Shown here in pieces: positions 11,380-24,200 of a stretch of 64,000 bases of DNA. The position numbers were made by a program, and so were the translations under genes. Numbering within the stretch: the stretch's first letter is position 1; the number at the start of each line of letters is the position of its first letter. This stretch comes from Paramarasmius palmivorus. Lineage: Eukaryota > Basidiomycota > Agaricomycetes > Agaricales > Marasmiaceae. The notes beneath the pieces are model-generated. The model ran no database searches. It was not told the origin of the DNA and saw only the letters and a program-made list of their open reading frames with translations. The stretch lies in contig JAYKXP010000026.1 of NCBI GenBank assembly GCA_037176845.1, positions 1-64,000 on the forward strand, read 5' to 3'.

Positions 11380-13073
11380 CAAGAAAACACTGCGCTCGAC
11401 TTTCACCTGACTCGGGATCATAGTTATCACTGAGATAAACTCTGGGATGTGTTCTAATGCTATATAAAGGCTTTCGTATATAAATTAGATGGGTTTTACG
11501 CCCGGAATAGCCGTCTGTGGGCTCATATACCCAGCATATGCCTCCGACTCGTTGACTATCTCATCTATATCTGTTTTGCTCTTCATATAAGTCATCGATT
11601 GGACTGCCGAAATCGTTCCTCGAGACTCCAGCTGCGTTTCCCATCGAATCAGCGATTCTGGGGTCACTTTTGGCTAAATTGGCGGAGGATTGCCTACAGT
11701 CAGAGGTAGAAATGTGGGAGACATGACGTGGGGTGTTGCAGAGGTCTCGATGATATTGCTGCAGCATGCGACCCTTGTATGGGTATCAGAACTGTATGTA
11801 GTGCTTCTTTAAAGGCAACATTGTAACTTCGGGGTGGTAGATACATGGCAGTGACGGTTTGATTCTAGTGCTCTACACGCGACAGGACCAGTCGAGCTGT
11901 TCGACACTGTGAGGTCTCGCTTCTAAAGGACCAAATACCAGACCGGGCAGTACGTGCGACCTTCGAGGAGATGTAAAGATTGTTTCTGAGAGAGATTCGG
12001 TATTATCGAGAGACGGTAAAACCGACTAGACGCTCCTTCAGCAGGGTGCTGTATTCCACCTCGATTCCACCTTCTCTGTCGTTTTCAGAGAGCAATCGTG
12101 TTCTAGCAGGACCCAAAGTTAGCTAGAAGCTGTCCCGAGTCCTATCCAGAAGCGAAGAGGCAAAGCACGCACGAAATCGAGCCCTCTACGACAACACTCT
12201 CAACACGATAGCTCGAATTATACCCAGATCGCCATTCCAGACCTCCGCTATGTCAACCTCCAACTATTCAGCAGATATCGGGGCCGCCACGTGCATTTGA
12301 GGGCCTACTTGAGAGGAAATACGTGTTTGATGAGTATGGGCGGCAACAAGGCATTGACAGTCACCGCAGCTCGTCCTCTCACATGTCCATGCATCCCGGG
12401 GACAAGTAGACACGGAAGAGCAGGCCTCGAGCAGGAGTCATAGTCTCTGGGGCAGACTAGACTATAGAGAAGGCCCCAGATGAGCGATTTCAATTTACCG
12501 AGTCCTTCGGTCTATTTCATACTTTCCTTCTCACCCGCGAGCAACAACTTTCTGGAACTTCGGCTGTACCCCTCGATCATGCGTTTCCTCTTGAATCGTC
12601 CCTCGAATAAACACGGCGGCCCCGATGCCCGCTGAATCACCGGTGTTTGCCACAACGGAGGTCTGGATCGGTGAATTGGGTGGTAATTCGTGCTACCGTG
12701 TCCAAAATTATCGCAGGAGGATCAATCTTGTGCGCTTTCTGTCTCTTTCCGAGCTTCCCTCTGTTCACCTCTGGACAGGACTGCTGGGGACGGCATCTAG
12801 CTGACATTGGGTCCTGCTAGAGCTCGCTCGCACCCAGAAGGGACAGCGAAGGCGGAGTCGAAGTGGAATGCAGCAACCGACCGAAAGCACGTTCGGGCGG
12901 GCTTTCCGCCTTTCGATACCGCCAAACCTCCCTCAGAATCGACTCTCCTCGGAGGCTCCAAATACTGTTTATCTTAGTGTCCGGTGACTGAGAAGCCAAA
13001 CATCGCGGTATCGAACAGCTCAGCCGGCCCCGGTGCAGCGGAATATCAGAAGCAAACCGACACAGTATAGCCT
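11380..13073. other. No gene seen
   Basis: There are only short frames on both strands, none with a recognisable motif. The G+C content is ordinary. It is intergenic or heavily decayed sequence up to the left terminal repeat at 13074. Confidence 0.4.
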
Positions 13074-13098
13074 CAGCAAAATGTCCCCGGTATGATAA
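13074..13098 (+). repeat. Left terminal inverted repeat of the 2.9-kb element
   Basis: The 25 bases begin CAGCAAAATGTCCC and end ATGATAA. They pair with 15938-15962 in reverse complement with two mismatches, at positions 15 and 18. Confidence 0.75.
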
Positions 13099-15728
13099 GG
13101 GTATGGCAGCGGATTATGAACATTATGGCATACAATAATTCTGATATACATTATATGTACCTGACATGTATACTACAGCCAAAACTAGATATAATATTAC
13201 ATTGTAACCACATTATAATCCTCCGTCGTCTTTTTGGGCATCACAAGGGAGTTATAATGTGCTTATAATATCATTATCAGGTGTGTACAAGGTAGTTACA
13301 ATCTCGAATCAGAATAAAATTGATGCACAATGCCTGTACAACCACATGTAGGAACGGTATACCGCTTGTACTTCTCGTGTAATGTCATCTCAGAATTTTG
13401 ATGCTCTGGTAACACCCGTGTAAGCAACCATAAGATTGACATTCTATTACAATGATGTTGTAACATAGGCTACATATATTAGGTGTTCGAACTTCGTCGA
13501 CAGAACGAGTGTTGTGAAGCGTGCTGTCAAGTTCAAACGTCCCGCAGCCGAATGCGCAAAGTATCTGAAGGCATCGGGATGGGGCAAGGCTTCTGAAACC
13601 TTGATAACTTCTGGCAGTGTATCAGCTCCGGGTTTGTAAACAGTTACTCAGAACGAACGTGTTTGGACCAGTACTGAGAAGTATTACGACACTGCCGCCT
13701 CACGTACGAGGAGAGCGATGAACACAAAATATCTGTCACTCTCCCCAAGGTTGCACCTTTCGATAGCAATGTCGAGGGTGCTGGTAGGAGATATATTTGG
13801 CTTATAACCTCGAGAATGATGTCAGTGTAAATTTGCTACCTTCAGCCCTAACCAACTATCCCTGTCCCAAATAGTGCTGGAATAGTCGCTTTCGCCATAC
13901 CAGAGGCTAATGAGCGCCATGGATATCAGGGTACTGGGGAGACTAGGTTATGGGCGAGCCTTGAGGGCTGGCAGCTATATTGGAGGAGTGCGGGGTGATT
14001 CGAGATATGTAATATTGAAGGTGTCGTCGTGTCGATAGGAAATATCTTCGGAGCTTCGAAGTCGGTCGTTGAGAGTGAAGTGGGAATCCAGATCAACTGC
14101 TGATGTTCAAGTTGAGCAGAGTGGCAAGAGCGGTGACTGGGTCTTGTAGTGGGCCGTGGCGAATAGAATAGATTACAATCTATTAAATGACTGTGAAATC
14201 AGGTCAAAGATGAAAGACAAAGTGAAGGAAGTAGTACACGCACCTCGGTTGTCCATGCTTTCCCTGGTCGTCTTTCTCTTACCACCTTCTTCAGAGTCCA
14301 GCATATACTTCTGGGGATCTAAAATGATTTGAGCAACGAAAAAAGGAGGGAGGCAAGGACTTAGCGCACAGGTATGAACAGGCCGTCGTCGTAGTCAACG
14401 TTTCAACTGTCAGTGTAGCGGGCAACAGTGGGTTCATGGACCACACGTGTAATGTGCGGGACCACGGAAACCTCGGCCCAAGCCGTAGGTGCGCGTGACG
14501 TCACGTCACAACCTCTCTTTCTTTGCTACCACCACCATCTATCCACTGTCTCTCCTCGAACAACACCTAGCCATCGTCGGCAACGATGAGCTCAACCCCT
14601 TGGTTGCCGTACAATGTAATTCCTACAATCGAATTTCTTATTACTTTGTCATTCACACCCAACAGAGCCTGCAACCATAACAACATGCGTCTCGACACGA
14701 TAACCCTCCGCCCTGGTCCCCATCATCGACGGTCCTGTCACTCCTTCAAGTTACTAGGGTAAGATTTCTATTGTACATTTCAAGGTAGATCTTGAAATCC
14801 TCAGCATATTAGACACCGAGCAACTGTTCATCGCGAACACCGACATCGACCCCTGTGCCCTATGCCGACGTCCCTTACCCTGGCCGTACCTCGCATTCCC
14901 ACTGCCGACTCAAATTACCACTATCCGACTTATTCACGGTGTTTCATGTACAAATTTCCGATATGCGCTCTTGTGAGTATATTTCTGTCGTATATATTGT
15001 TGACCCTGCTAATACGAGTCGGCTCTAGTTAATATTCGGTGTTCATAACACGTTCAATAGTCTGTTGACTGGAGTTGACGAGGAATTCGGTTGAGTTTCG
15101 GTTGCTCCACCCCGTATCCAGTTCATATGCCCGAGCTAGTAAGTGGTACGTTGTTCTTCGGATCGTCTTACTTAGGTTATCGTTGATTCAGTACTCAGTT
15201 ATAAACAAGATCCTGCTGTTATCCATGGCTGTTCCTCACTGGCAGGTATGTCAGCGCATTACATCCTTGACGCTATCCTCACTCAACAGCATGCGACCTA
15301 GCCGTACTCAAGGCATCAGCAGTCATGAGTGAAGGACTCACTTGTTGTACGTGATTGGTTGTTTTTATCAGCCGGACGTGCTAACCACTAGTCGTTCTAG
15401 TGGGTACATGGAATACATGTGAAGTATGATCCGCATATACACTGTTGTTTCCAAAATTCAGTCTTGATTATGCCACGTATAGACGCTCCGCACGATCATA
15501 GGGCTTCTGCGATTACTGACAATCATATTAGGTATCAATAGATAGTTTCATGTAATCGTTAGTGTAAGTAGAATGTCCAATACAGAAATCACTTTTGTTC
15601 TTTTGATTGGAGCAGCCTGAAGGAAGCCCTAAACGAAGCGCGTGTAATTGAGGAAGGTGTCTGGTGTTGCGCGGTCATTACAGCTACCTTACTTTACCCT
15701 GATCGTGATTGACTTTCAATGTAACTGC

Positions 15729-15886
15729 CTTATAACGCACTTGAGTTATGATAAGGTGGTTACAAGGTGGTTACAAGGTGGTTATAATGCCCCATCAGTC
15801 TGGCAGTGGCTGCCATTCTGATGAGGATTATAAGGTGCGTACAAGGCCATTATAAGGATATTATCTGAACTCAAGTGCGTTATAAG
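15729..15886. repeat. 158-bp inverted-repeat unit with an 11-bp tandem repeat inside the element
   Basis: The arms 15729-15747 and 15868-15886 are perfect 19-bp inverted repeats (CTTATAACGCACTTGAGTT). Between them lie three tandem copies of AAGGTGGTTAC (15753-15785, the last ending in T). It is either a nested miniature element or part of the subterminal repeat array of the surrounding transposon. Confidence 0.7.
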
Positions 15887-15937
15887 TATCTATCACTATA
15901 GCGTACATTAAAATCGATTTTGGATATTATAAGGGGG

Positions 15938-15962
15938 TTATCATCCCCGGGACATTTTGCTG
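15938..15962 (-). repeat. Right terminal inverted repeat of the 2.9-kb element
   Basis: Read on the minus strand it begins CAGCAAAATGTCCC and ends ATGATAA, matching the left end at 23 of 25 positions. Confidence 0.75.
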
Positions 15963-16830
15963 GTGGGTACCGCCACGAAGTTGAAATGGCACCATTAAAG
16001 ACGCTTCACACACGTTCCTAATGCCCACACAAGGGTCCAGCAATATCATCGACGCTTCTGAGATGCAACACCTCGCGTAACACCTTCCACCTCAATCATC
16101 CGAGATGGCTCGCGCCTAACCACAGAGGTGTTGGACTACCTCTTCTACGCGATTACAGGGTCTTGGGAGCCAGTCTATGGTCCCTCGATATCTCCTGAAT
16201 TTTGGCCGAGTGATCCATTGTATATTATCATTATGTCTTTTTTCTTCTCGGTGCTATCTTATACCCCCACGCATAAGTATCGATTCATTGGATCGACTCG
16301 AAGCCGAAGGATAGTTTTATAGGTATGCACAGAGCACCGTACACCTTCTCCCCCCTGTCCTGGTGTTGCAATCCATATTTCTGATCCCGTACACCTCCTC
16401 GTCTCGAAACTACATTTCACGAGGTCCGTCTCGTAGGGCTCGAGGTTTACCGGTGACGACGTGTATTTTCCAAGTAGATCAGGAACGACCGGTACAGCTT
16501 ACCGAATGTCAGACACCGTTAAGAGCGATTTAAGATAGACAGCGTTAATCGACAGGTGTCCGAACGCTGACATCGGGTCGTGTCCGTCGGTGCTCAAAGC
16601 CGTTCTCCGAGTCTTCCATCTATACTGCGCCTCTTTGATCAAAAACACCAAATCTCTGGTCTACACCGCTATTCAATAGTTATCCGCGGGAAGCTCAAGC
16701 TTCGAGCCTCAGGCGTTCAGGCCACGCCCACCACACACAGGAACCGACCTTGCCTACGACAACCTAACAAGAGTACAGACACGAGGAATCGGATATTAGG
16801 GTAAAGAGCAAACAAACAGGATCTTCGTTC
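15963..16830. other. No gene seen; left edge of the accessory block
   Basis: Only short frames are present. Toward 16900 the plus strand becomes rich in A runs (16920-16990), the first sign of the composition that marks the block to about 49.9 kb. Confidence 0.35.
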
Positions 16831-16997
16831 CTACACGCTTCGACGATTGTATCTGATACACGCAAATATCTACCCTGGCGAACCCACAGCCACTCGCTGA
16901 GCCACTGGGCAGAAACAAGAAAGAAGAGAGAGGAGAAACGAAAGAAAAAAGGCAATACAAAAAAAAATAAAAATAAAACGAAACAAAAACCTTTCTT

Positions 16998-18959
16998 CAC
17001 CGAAATCTTTCTGTACCAGGGCTGGAAATTTCGACCAGCAAGCTGGCAAAGTCCACCGACCCAATCTGCCAGGGCGGCACGCATCTCTTCACCTTGATCT
17101 CGTGCTCCGGTGGAACCAGGATAGTGCAAGTAGTCCACACGACCAGCTCCTCCCAGTCCAGCCAGAATCGGAGGTTAAACTAGATCAGACGGATGAGACG
17201 CGCGCACAGAAAGCTCGACTACGAACACACCTCAACGCGGTCGCTTACACCCATATTCTGGACGTCCTTGATACACTGAAGAATGGTGAACACGACATGA
17301 CCCGTCGGCAAACCCGCCTCGGACACCACTTTCCCATAGAAGTCCCTGGCCTCGAGAAAATCCCTTCGCAATTGGTCCATCGTGCCATTGCACCGGAACT
17401 CCTTATCTATTCGAGGGTAGAGCCTCCCCAAGAATTCGACTATCCCAGCCTCCATGTCGTGGTCGATGCTGCACACCGAAAAAAAAACGACATCAGTAAC
17501 GAATGACAGGGTCGCCGAGGTGAAGGACAACAGGAATCACAGACCTGCTGACCGTACCAGGCTCGCTTTCAGTCCACCAACGAACTACAGTGAAGACCTC
17601 GTCCTCCTCCTCGCTTACGGCAAGTAGTCAGCCGCAGAGTCAGCGAGCAGCAGAAAACGACTTACATGGCGTCACCCAACGCCTCAGACACCTCTGCATC
17701 GGACATATCATCGCCAGAGTCACCCGAAGTATCGGAGACAGGTGAAGTCTGCACGCCACGGGAAAAGGTAGAACCCGGTGAAGCGGCCAGCAAACACTCC
17801 CGCCTCCACACCGCACGCTCGGCCTCCCAGGTAATGACGAGAGGATACGGAAGGTAATCAGCCTCCATCTTGTTGGTCTGGACTCGAACTCCATTGTGAG
17901 TGGGACAGTACAGATGCCACGAAGTGATGCCCAGACTGCGATACGACTCCTCGGCATCGGGAAAACCAGGCACTGGGGGGAACTGGACGATCCAGCAATT
18001 GCGATCGCCTACCCACCTGGTCTTGGTCGACAACTCGTGGTCCGGGTCGAGCGCAGTATCCGCGGAGATCATCGAGGAAGAAGTCCATCCTCTCTTCTCG
18101 TACTTGAAGCGAGCGTCTACGACTCGGTCAGAAGGATACTTCAGGTAAAGAGCGTCTTTCAGGACGAAGGAGGTGAAGGGATACATGGAGATCACCCGAG
18201 TCGGGGTGGCAATATTCATCACGAGTGCTTCCGAAGTCAGCAACAATCGCTGCAATTGGAAGGCCGAGAAAAACTTACTGGAATAGAACTGTAGGATGAA
18301 CTCAATAGGCTCACATTTCGTCCCAATGAGCTGGACCGTTTTACCCCCCTCGCTCACGAAATTGAACACCCCACCGAGGGTGAGTTCGTCGTAGGACTCG
18401 TCCAGTATCGTCTTCACGTCTTCCAGCCAAGAGGAACGAGGAGCGGACACCATCTTCGTAAATAACTCGCGCCGGCTCAGGGACTGCTCGTCTTCGGATC
18501 GAGCACCTATCGGCTCGAAAGTGAAGCCCTCATCCAACAGGAACTCACCGATCAACAACAGGCCCGGGCAAGGGACGAACACGTCGAGGTCAGAGGGCTC
18601 GAAGGCTCCTCGAGAGAGAAAGGAAACCAATGCCGAACCCGACACCAACGCCCTGGTTTTTGCCTGAACCCTGCGAAATTCGGTGATCTTGTCGGCATGG
18701 AAAAAAGGTCCGTAGAGGTTGTTAAGACAGAAGGCGACTGCGTCATATTCCGTGACTTGCTGGCGAACTGAAGAGGATACTCTACGCATTTTGGCGATGT
18801 CGTCGAGGTCCAGGGAATCGCAGATGGGCGTAAAGACAGTGTGAGGACTGGGAAGAAGGAAAGGGAAAGGGACGTCAAACAGGGCGCTGGAGTTGGTGCA
18901 GAGGAACTTACAGAGAACAGAGACGGTCCATCAAAAGAGAGCTCGGCAAAATCGACCAA
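16998..18959 (-). CDS. Nucleotidyltransferase-like gene, copy A (lineage-specific family)
   Basis: The start is at 18959. Exon 1 (18912-18959) is followed by a GTAAGT...CCAG intron (18848-18911). The long second exon encodes SGSALVSFLSRGAFEPSDLDVF, a glycine-serine followed by a DxD pair, as in the catalytic core of nucleotidyltransferase-fold enzymes. A 51-base intron (18228-18278) is a multiple of three and stays open, so an unspliced reading looks like one long frame. Downstream is a block with VMNIATPT...SMYPFTSFV, then an acidic C-terminal part. Further minus-strand exons (about 17244-17480 and 17000-17185) match the same parts of copy B at 35.5-37.6 kb. Similar proteins are, as I recall, abundant and uncharacterised in Agaricomycetes; substrate and role are unknown. 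The 3' end is uncertain, because the last exon may carry a frameshift relative to copy B. Confidence 0.65.
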
Positions 18960-19565
18960 CGAGGGCGGCTGGAGGCACAGACCACGGAACTCTTCCCTTT
19001 TAAAAGCTCAACCCGACCAAATCTAGTCCCAGACACCTGACACACAACTCTATCTCCAATCTCTTTCTTCGCATCCGCCACATTCGAAGGATCCACGCTG
19101 GAATGCTGCGAAGGTCGTCTTTGGTAGAAACGGGAGAACCAGTCTCAGCATGGTCGCAAACCTGCCCGAACAACAAGTCAACGCGAAACCTGCCACACCG
19201 ACAAAACTTTCTAAGACAGTTTTCAAATGGTAACAAGCTTCACGTCGTACCTTCAGCGACCTCGAACCGCGCATTGAGAAAAGTCAAACGGGAAGCAACG
19301 TGCCTCCAAAAAGGGTGCTTCTTTTAGAAGCTTTCCAACGTTCCTCGGTCACGTGCAACGAATTACGAAAAGAAAGGCTTCAGCAAAACTATTCTACGGG
19401 TAAAGTACTTCTAAAACACGGACCAACAATAGCGTCGGTGCACAATCCTTGAAACAGGACACGTCGCCAACCCAGTGAACCTCCAACACTACCTAGAACG
19501 GGCTTTCTTTCAATGACCCCGTGCCCTGCCGCCCAGAGCAGCCTATCCCAAAAGGGCGATTATAA
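18960..19565. other. Spacer between the two copy-A genes
   Basis: No supported gene. Minus-strand frames around 19000-19274 are open but match nothing else in the window. The bases just above 18960 should hold the promoter of the nucleotidyltransferase-like gene. Confidence 0.3.
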
Positions 19566-20242
19566 CTATCCAATCCGGCTTAGTGAGAGTCTATACCAGG
19601 GGGGCGAAAACTTGCCTGAAGTGGCAGCAACACCGATGTCGTCGCCCGAGGGTGCGTGGGCGCCCAAAAGCTCCGCAATGGAAGTACGGACCCATTGAAG
19701 GGTACACGCGTAGTACCTAATAAGATCTGGCTCACGACCCAGGCGCACATGCCAGCATATGTCATTGCCCAATCGAGTGAGTTCTGCCGCGAGAAGCTGA
19801 GTTCCAGTCAGCTGCCCCAAACTAACCTCCCGACGAAGGGGCACCCAGGGAAACACCAGCAACGCCACGATCCCTTCCTGCCATGGATCATCGCTAAAGG
19901 CATCCCTGAGAGAGGCAACCAAGAGATTGACATTCACACGGAACCTGTTGCACAACAAAGATCGAGTAGGGCAACTGCGCTGAACTCTGAGCGGGAACTC
20001 CTGCGAAAAGCTCGTCAGCTCACGTACAGAACGGCTAGAAACAAATTCACCGCTATGTTTCGAAGCATGAGCAGCTCCTGCTGACGACGAAGCTGAGTGA
20101 TACCGACGTCCAATCCTCTCAGCAATCCAGCACTGGTCTTCGGGAAAGAATCGATTACGCGATTAAAGAACTCGATGTGACAAGGCACCATGATGTTGTA
20201 GATGATATGACTGTTAACCAGATGGGTGCATAGGTCGGCCAT
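19566..20242 (-). CDS. Unnamed gene with a HxEFFNRV segment, copy A
   Basis: The function is not recognised. A first exon from ATG at 20242 encodes a segment with VPCHIEFFNRVIDSFP and ends near 20030 at a GTACGTGAG donor. The next exon begins near 19985 and encodes NRFRVNVNLLVASL. Both parts align with the gene at 47970-48651 (LPIHMEFFNRVVDAYP, then SRFRSNIELVVSAL), in the same order and with an intron at the same point. That paralogy is the main evidence that it is coding. It lies directly upstream of the nucleotidyltransferase-like copy A on the same strand. Ends are approximate. Confidence 0.55.
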
Positions 20243-21233
20243 GACCCCAAAACGTTCAAGGACGAGCGGTAAACGGCACGAAAAGAGAGGGTTAATGAAG
20301 GATATTCATAGTCAGCTTATGAGACGGGGATCTGTAAAAGAAAAAGCTAATGTCAGAGGCGAAGAAGCAGAGACATGCGCCAATCAAACTCACTATCTAG
20401 GTTTTCCGACACCACAGATTCGAAACCCTCTAACCACCGAACCGAGAACACGTCCAACGCGAATACCACTCCTGCGCTGGTCAAGGCGAAACATCAACGA
20501 CAAGCAACGCCTCGGTCGTACGCCTGCTGAAACGACTGACCAGCGACCGAAAGAAAGGGTGCGAGAAGGACGAAAGAAAGAGAGGAGTCGACCCTAAGCC
20601 GTCACAACCAGGTTTGCGAACCATATCATGCCGTTGGCTGCACACTTCGATGAGTTGGTTAACAGGACAAGGGTGTGATGGTACTTGCCGGTGAAGACCA
20701 TCGAACAGCAGGGAATGCACCAAAACCGAAACGACAGGCTAGGGGAGACTGTGAGCGTGTTCATAGAAGGGAGGAAAGAGAAGCGACGACTGATGACCTG
20801 GCAGGAGCTCGGGCATCTCGGCGCTGGCTTTGTAATTTCGATATCCGCCGCGGGAGCGATTTCGTCACCTCGTCTTTCCTGGCAAACTGGCAAATTGAAC
20901 TCGCCAGATAACATCTATAATACTCTGCCAATAATCCACATAACATCGGTTGGTTGTACTGCCGTGAATAGAATTTGTCCACCGCAACTTGGTAACCCCA
21001 GACCCGCCAGTACGCCTTTGATTACTACAGCCTGCAATTCTAGGAAGAGGGATAACCGTATATAAATCAAAGATCGTGGCCTTAAGAATATAAATATACC
21101 CCAAACGAGTGTTTAAATCAATATACCCTCCGCGCTCGCCCGTCGTTAAGAGAAGGCAAAAAGATGCTGCCTGACAACGGCGACCACCGTGACAGGACTC
21201 GGGCGCCGTCATGCCGTCTGGAAGCTGAAAGGC
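20243..21233. other. No supported gene; 3' flank of the Helitron gene
   Basis: Several overlapping short frames exist on both strands, with no paralogue in the window. The Helitron 3' end (a hairpin followed by CTRR on the minus strand) should lie at or beyond this side, but I could not pick it out. Confidence 0.3.
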
Positions 21234-24200
21234 CTATTCAAACCCCTCTGCTTTCCTCGCATAAAAGACATATGTAGCAACATATCCACGGCATTTGGTG
21301 AAATCAAGAGAGCCGGCTTTCAGGTCCTTGTTGAAAATATATCGACCCCTCTGACTAAGAAAATGAGACATGCCATCATGAAACCACACCACCTGGTGGG
21401 GATCGACTATCCGGGTAACGAAATGTCCATCCTTGTAATATATAACACCCACAAGAACATAGGTCACTTGGCAGATGCCAACCTCGACAGTAATGCCAGT
21501 ATCAATGTGAGGCAGGTGTCTTGAAGAGCCCGTTTCATGGACGTCAAAAACCAGTAGGTCAGAAAATTGTATGTCATGAGCAGAATCACAGCATGTAGAA
21601 CACAAATTTGTTGCCCGAGAGATACGTTGAGGAACATACATGTGAGCCAAAGCCTGGATTGAGCCAACAGAGGCAGCTGGCTGAGTGTAAACAAAATCAG
21701 GATCACTGAAAGAACTCTCATCCAGAAGCACATTACACTGTGAACACTCTGCTGCATTCATGTCTCGTAAGGCACACCAGCGAAAGGTCTGATCTATTAG
21801 GCTGGACAGTGGGGTGAATGCACCTACTGTAAAGACACGAGGAAACAGAGAGGCAAGCTGTAAGCGATAGATGTCCCGAACACTGCTAATAGTACTGTCA
21901 CCACGAGAACAGCCAGAAAAGCCCTGTGAGAGGCTAACAAGCACCTGGTTCTGAGAACTGTTGAAAAAGGTAGTCCACTGGCCTGGGTTGGTGCTCCACA
22001 GTGGCCAGAGGATGCTGATAACTGCATCATAAGCACAACTGTTTTCAGACCAAATGGGCCCATCTAGAGCCTGAGCATTGTTTGCTAGTAGTAGTCGAGG
22101 CCTTTTGCTGCCTCCAGGCTGTTTAGACAAACTGTGGTCGCCTAAAGGTTCAAGTGAACTATGCTTTCTCTTACGCGCTCTGGTAACTGGAGGACATTGT
22201 ACACTGGCAGCCGAAGACACAGCAGGCTTTGCAGGAATGACACTTGTACCCACAAAGGGATTGGCCAGCTCTACGGGCTGAGATTGAGCCTTCTCATCAT
22301 GGTCATCCTCCATATTATCTTTCAGTGCACGAGTTACTATTGTCCATGCAATATCCTCTACATCAACTTCACACAAAGGTTCTGCAGACGACCATTTTAG
22401 CCCTGAATATATATTAGGAGGGACGTAGTCTTCACCAACTGCATCACGAAAAGACCTAATCAAAGTGTTTCTAGTACTTCCTGTCACTGTAAATGGCAAG
22501 CACCCATTGAACCTCTGCCTTGTAATTTCATCCAGAAGTTCCAGCTCTTGATATTCCTGACGCAAGGGTGAGCTCTTTAGTCCACCTGTAATTTTAGAAG
22601 CATCAAAACTCTGAAGGATAACAGTCCCACCTGCGCTCGCGCTACGTGACAGTGCAGTATAATACCCATGAAAGTCACGACAGTTGTTCAGATGCACTGG
22701 ATTATAGAGTCGGGTTTTACCCTGTGAAGCAAAGTCTGTCATAGCAAAGCAGGGAACAACATCCACCTGTGTTCTGTACACAGTCAGTGTTTCTCCACTG
22801 CCAAATGGCATTTTTACAGTAGCATATTCAGAAGATGGAGTTATGGGAACAACATTAGGGGGTAGCCCAGGAATATTAACCTCACAAGGTGGATTGGTCA
22901 GCTCAACAAAAAGTGTATCAAGATGTTGCCTGTGTAAAGAACCTCTGCTAGTCCACCCATACACTGTACCTTCCTGGCCTCTAGTTATATTTAGCTCAGT
23001 AGCTAAATTCTTTCGTATCATTACTGGCATTCCCCTACAGAAGCTAACTTTTCCAGGTACCAGTGTATCAGAGGAGCTGGGATCAAGGGACCAAAGGTAC
23101 TCTTGCCACTCTTCAGTCATCTCCTTTAGATTAATTGTGTTTGCATTTGGATCTCCTCCTTTGCGCTGCCTATCAGTTGGCCTGATAACATCTTCAGAAT
23201 AGAAAGAGTGGAGCTCCTGATTACTTTCAGCTGCAAACCGAGCACATCCAAGTAAATTTATCTCATCCTTCTGCACATTTAGAGCTGTTACTATAGCAGC
23301 ATTTCTGAACTCTGCACTGCATACAGATGGATGCCCAGGCAACCCAGAGGAAACCCGAGACTTTAGGAAAGCTATGTCCTCGGGTGTGCAGCTCTTATAT
23401 CGCATATTCTCCAATGCATTACGAAACTTGGTATCATCTGCAGACTGTACTGTCTGTCTCATGTTCTGTCTCAGAATAACGACAGTGGTAATCCGATGCC
23501 ATATTGACTTGCCAATAGCTTCTTCTTGTTGGCGATTGGTGCCCCTCAGTGCACCTATCCTACGGCCATAAAGAGAAACACCCTCACCACCCATGGGAGG
23601 AGGCAATTGAGCAAAGTCGCCAGCAAAAATCATGTTAAGTCCTCCAAATTCAGTGTCATCTTGCAGAAGACATAGACACAGCTGTCTGCTTATCCTATAC
23701 ATTTCCCATGCTGAAAGCATTGAAACTTCATCAAAGAACACATACTGTACACCAATAAGCCTCTCACGCACGGTAGGAAGATTGTTACTGCCTGAGTGGT
23801 CATTGATACCAAACGCAGAGTGATATGTCGAGCCCCCTAAAAGTGCAGCTGCACTACCAGTAGGTGCGACTACCAAGAGGCGGTAACTCTCGTTACGCAA
23901 AGCAAAAAAGTGAATCAGAGCTTTCAGCACAGTAGACTTTCCAGTGCCACCCATACCACCAATATACATTTTTAACTGTTCAAAACCTGTATGAGAGGCA
24001 TGACTCGCAATTATTAGGAAGGCTCTACGCTGCTCTTCATTTAGTTTGTAGCTTTCAAGGGTACTGTCGATGTGTCTCTGTGACTGGCCTGCTCGAAAGC
24101 TGTTATCCAGATATGACCTGTCAATGACTGCAACCCGGTTTCCAAAAGGCATGTATCTGTTCCTGTCACGTCTTCTAGCTACGAAATCAGCCCTAACTTC

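Larger units (their letters stand above)
13074..15962. mobile_element. Non-autonomous DNA transposon, 2.9 kb, with 25-bp terminal inverted repeats
   Basis: The left end reads CAGCAAAATGTCCCCGG and continues to TATGATAA. The reverse complement of the right end (15938-15962) matches 23 of 25 bases, both starting CAGCAAAATGTCCC. Inside each end is a zone rich in short TTATAA, TTACAA and GGTTAC motifs (about 13085-13490 and 15720-15940), as in elements with subterminal binding-site arrays. No long frame lies between, so movement would need a transposase from elsewhere. No clear target-site duplication is visible next to the ends (left flank AGCCT, right flank GTGGG). Superfamily is undetermined; a CACTA-like or Plavaka-like element is possible from the subterminal arrays, but this is inference. 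Confidence 0.7.
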
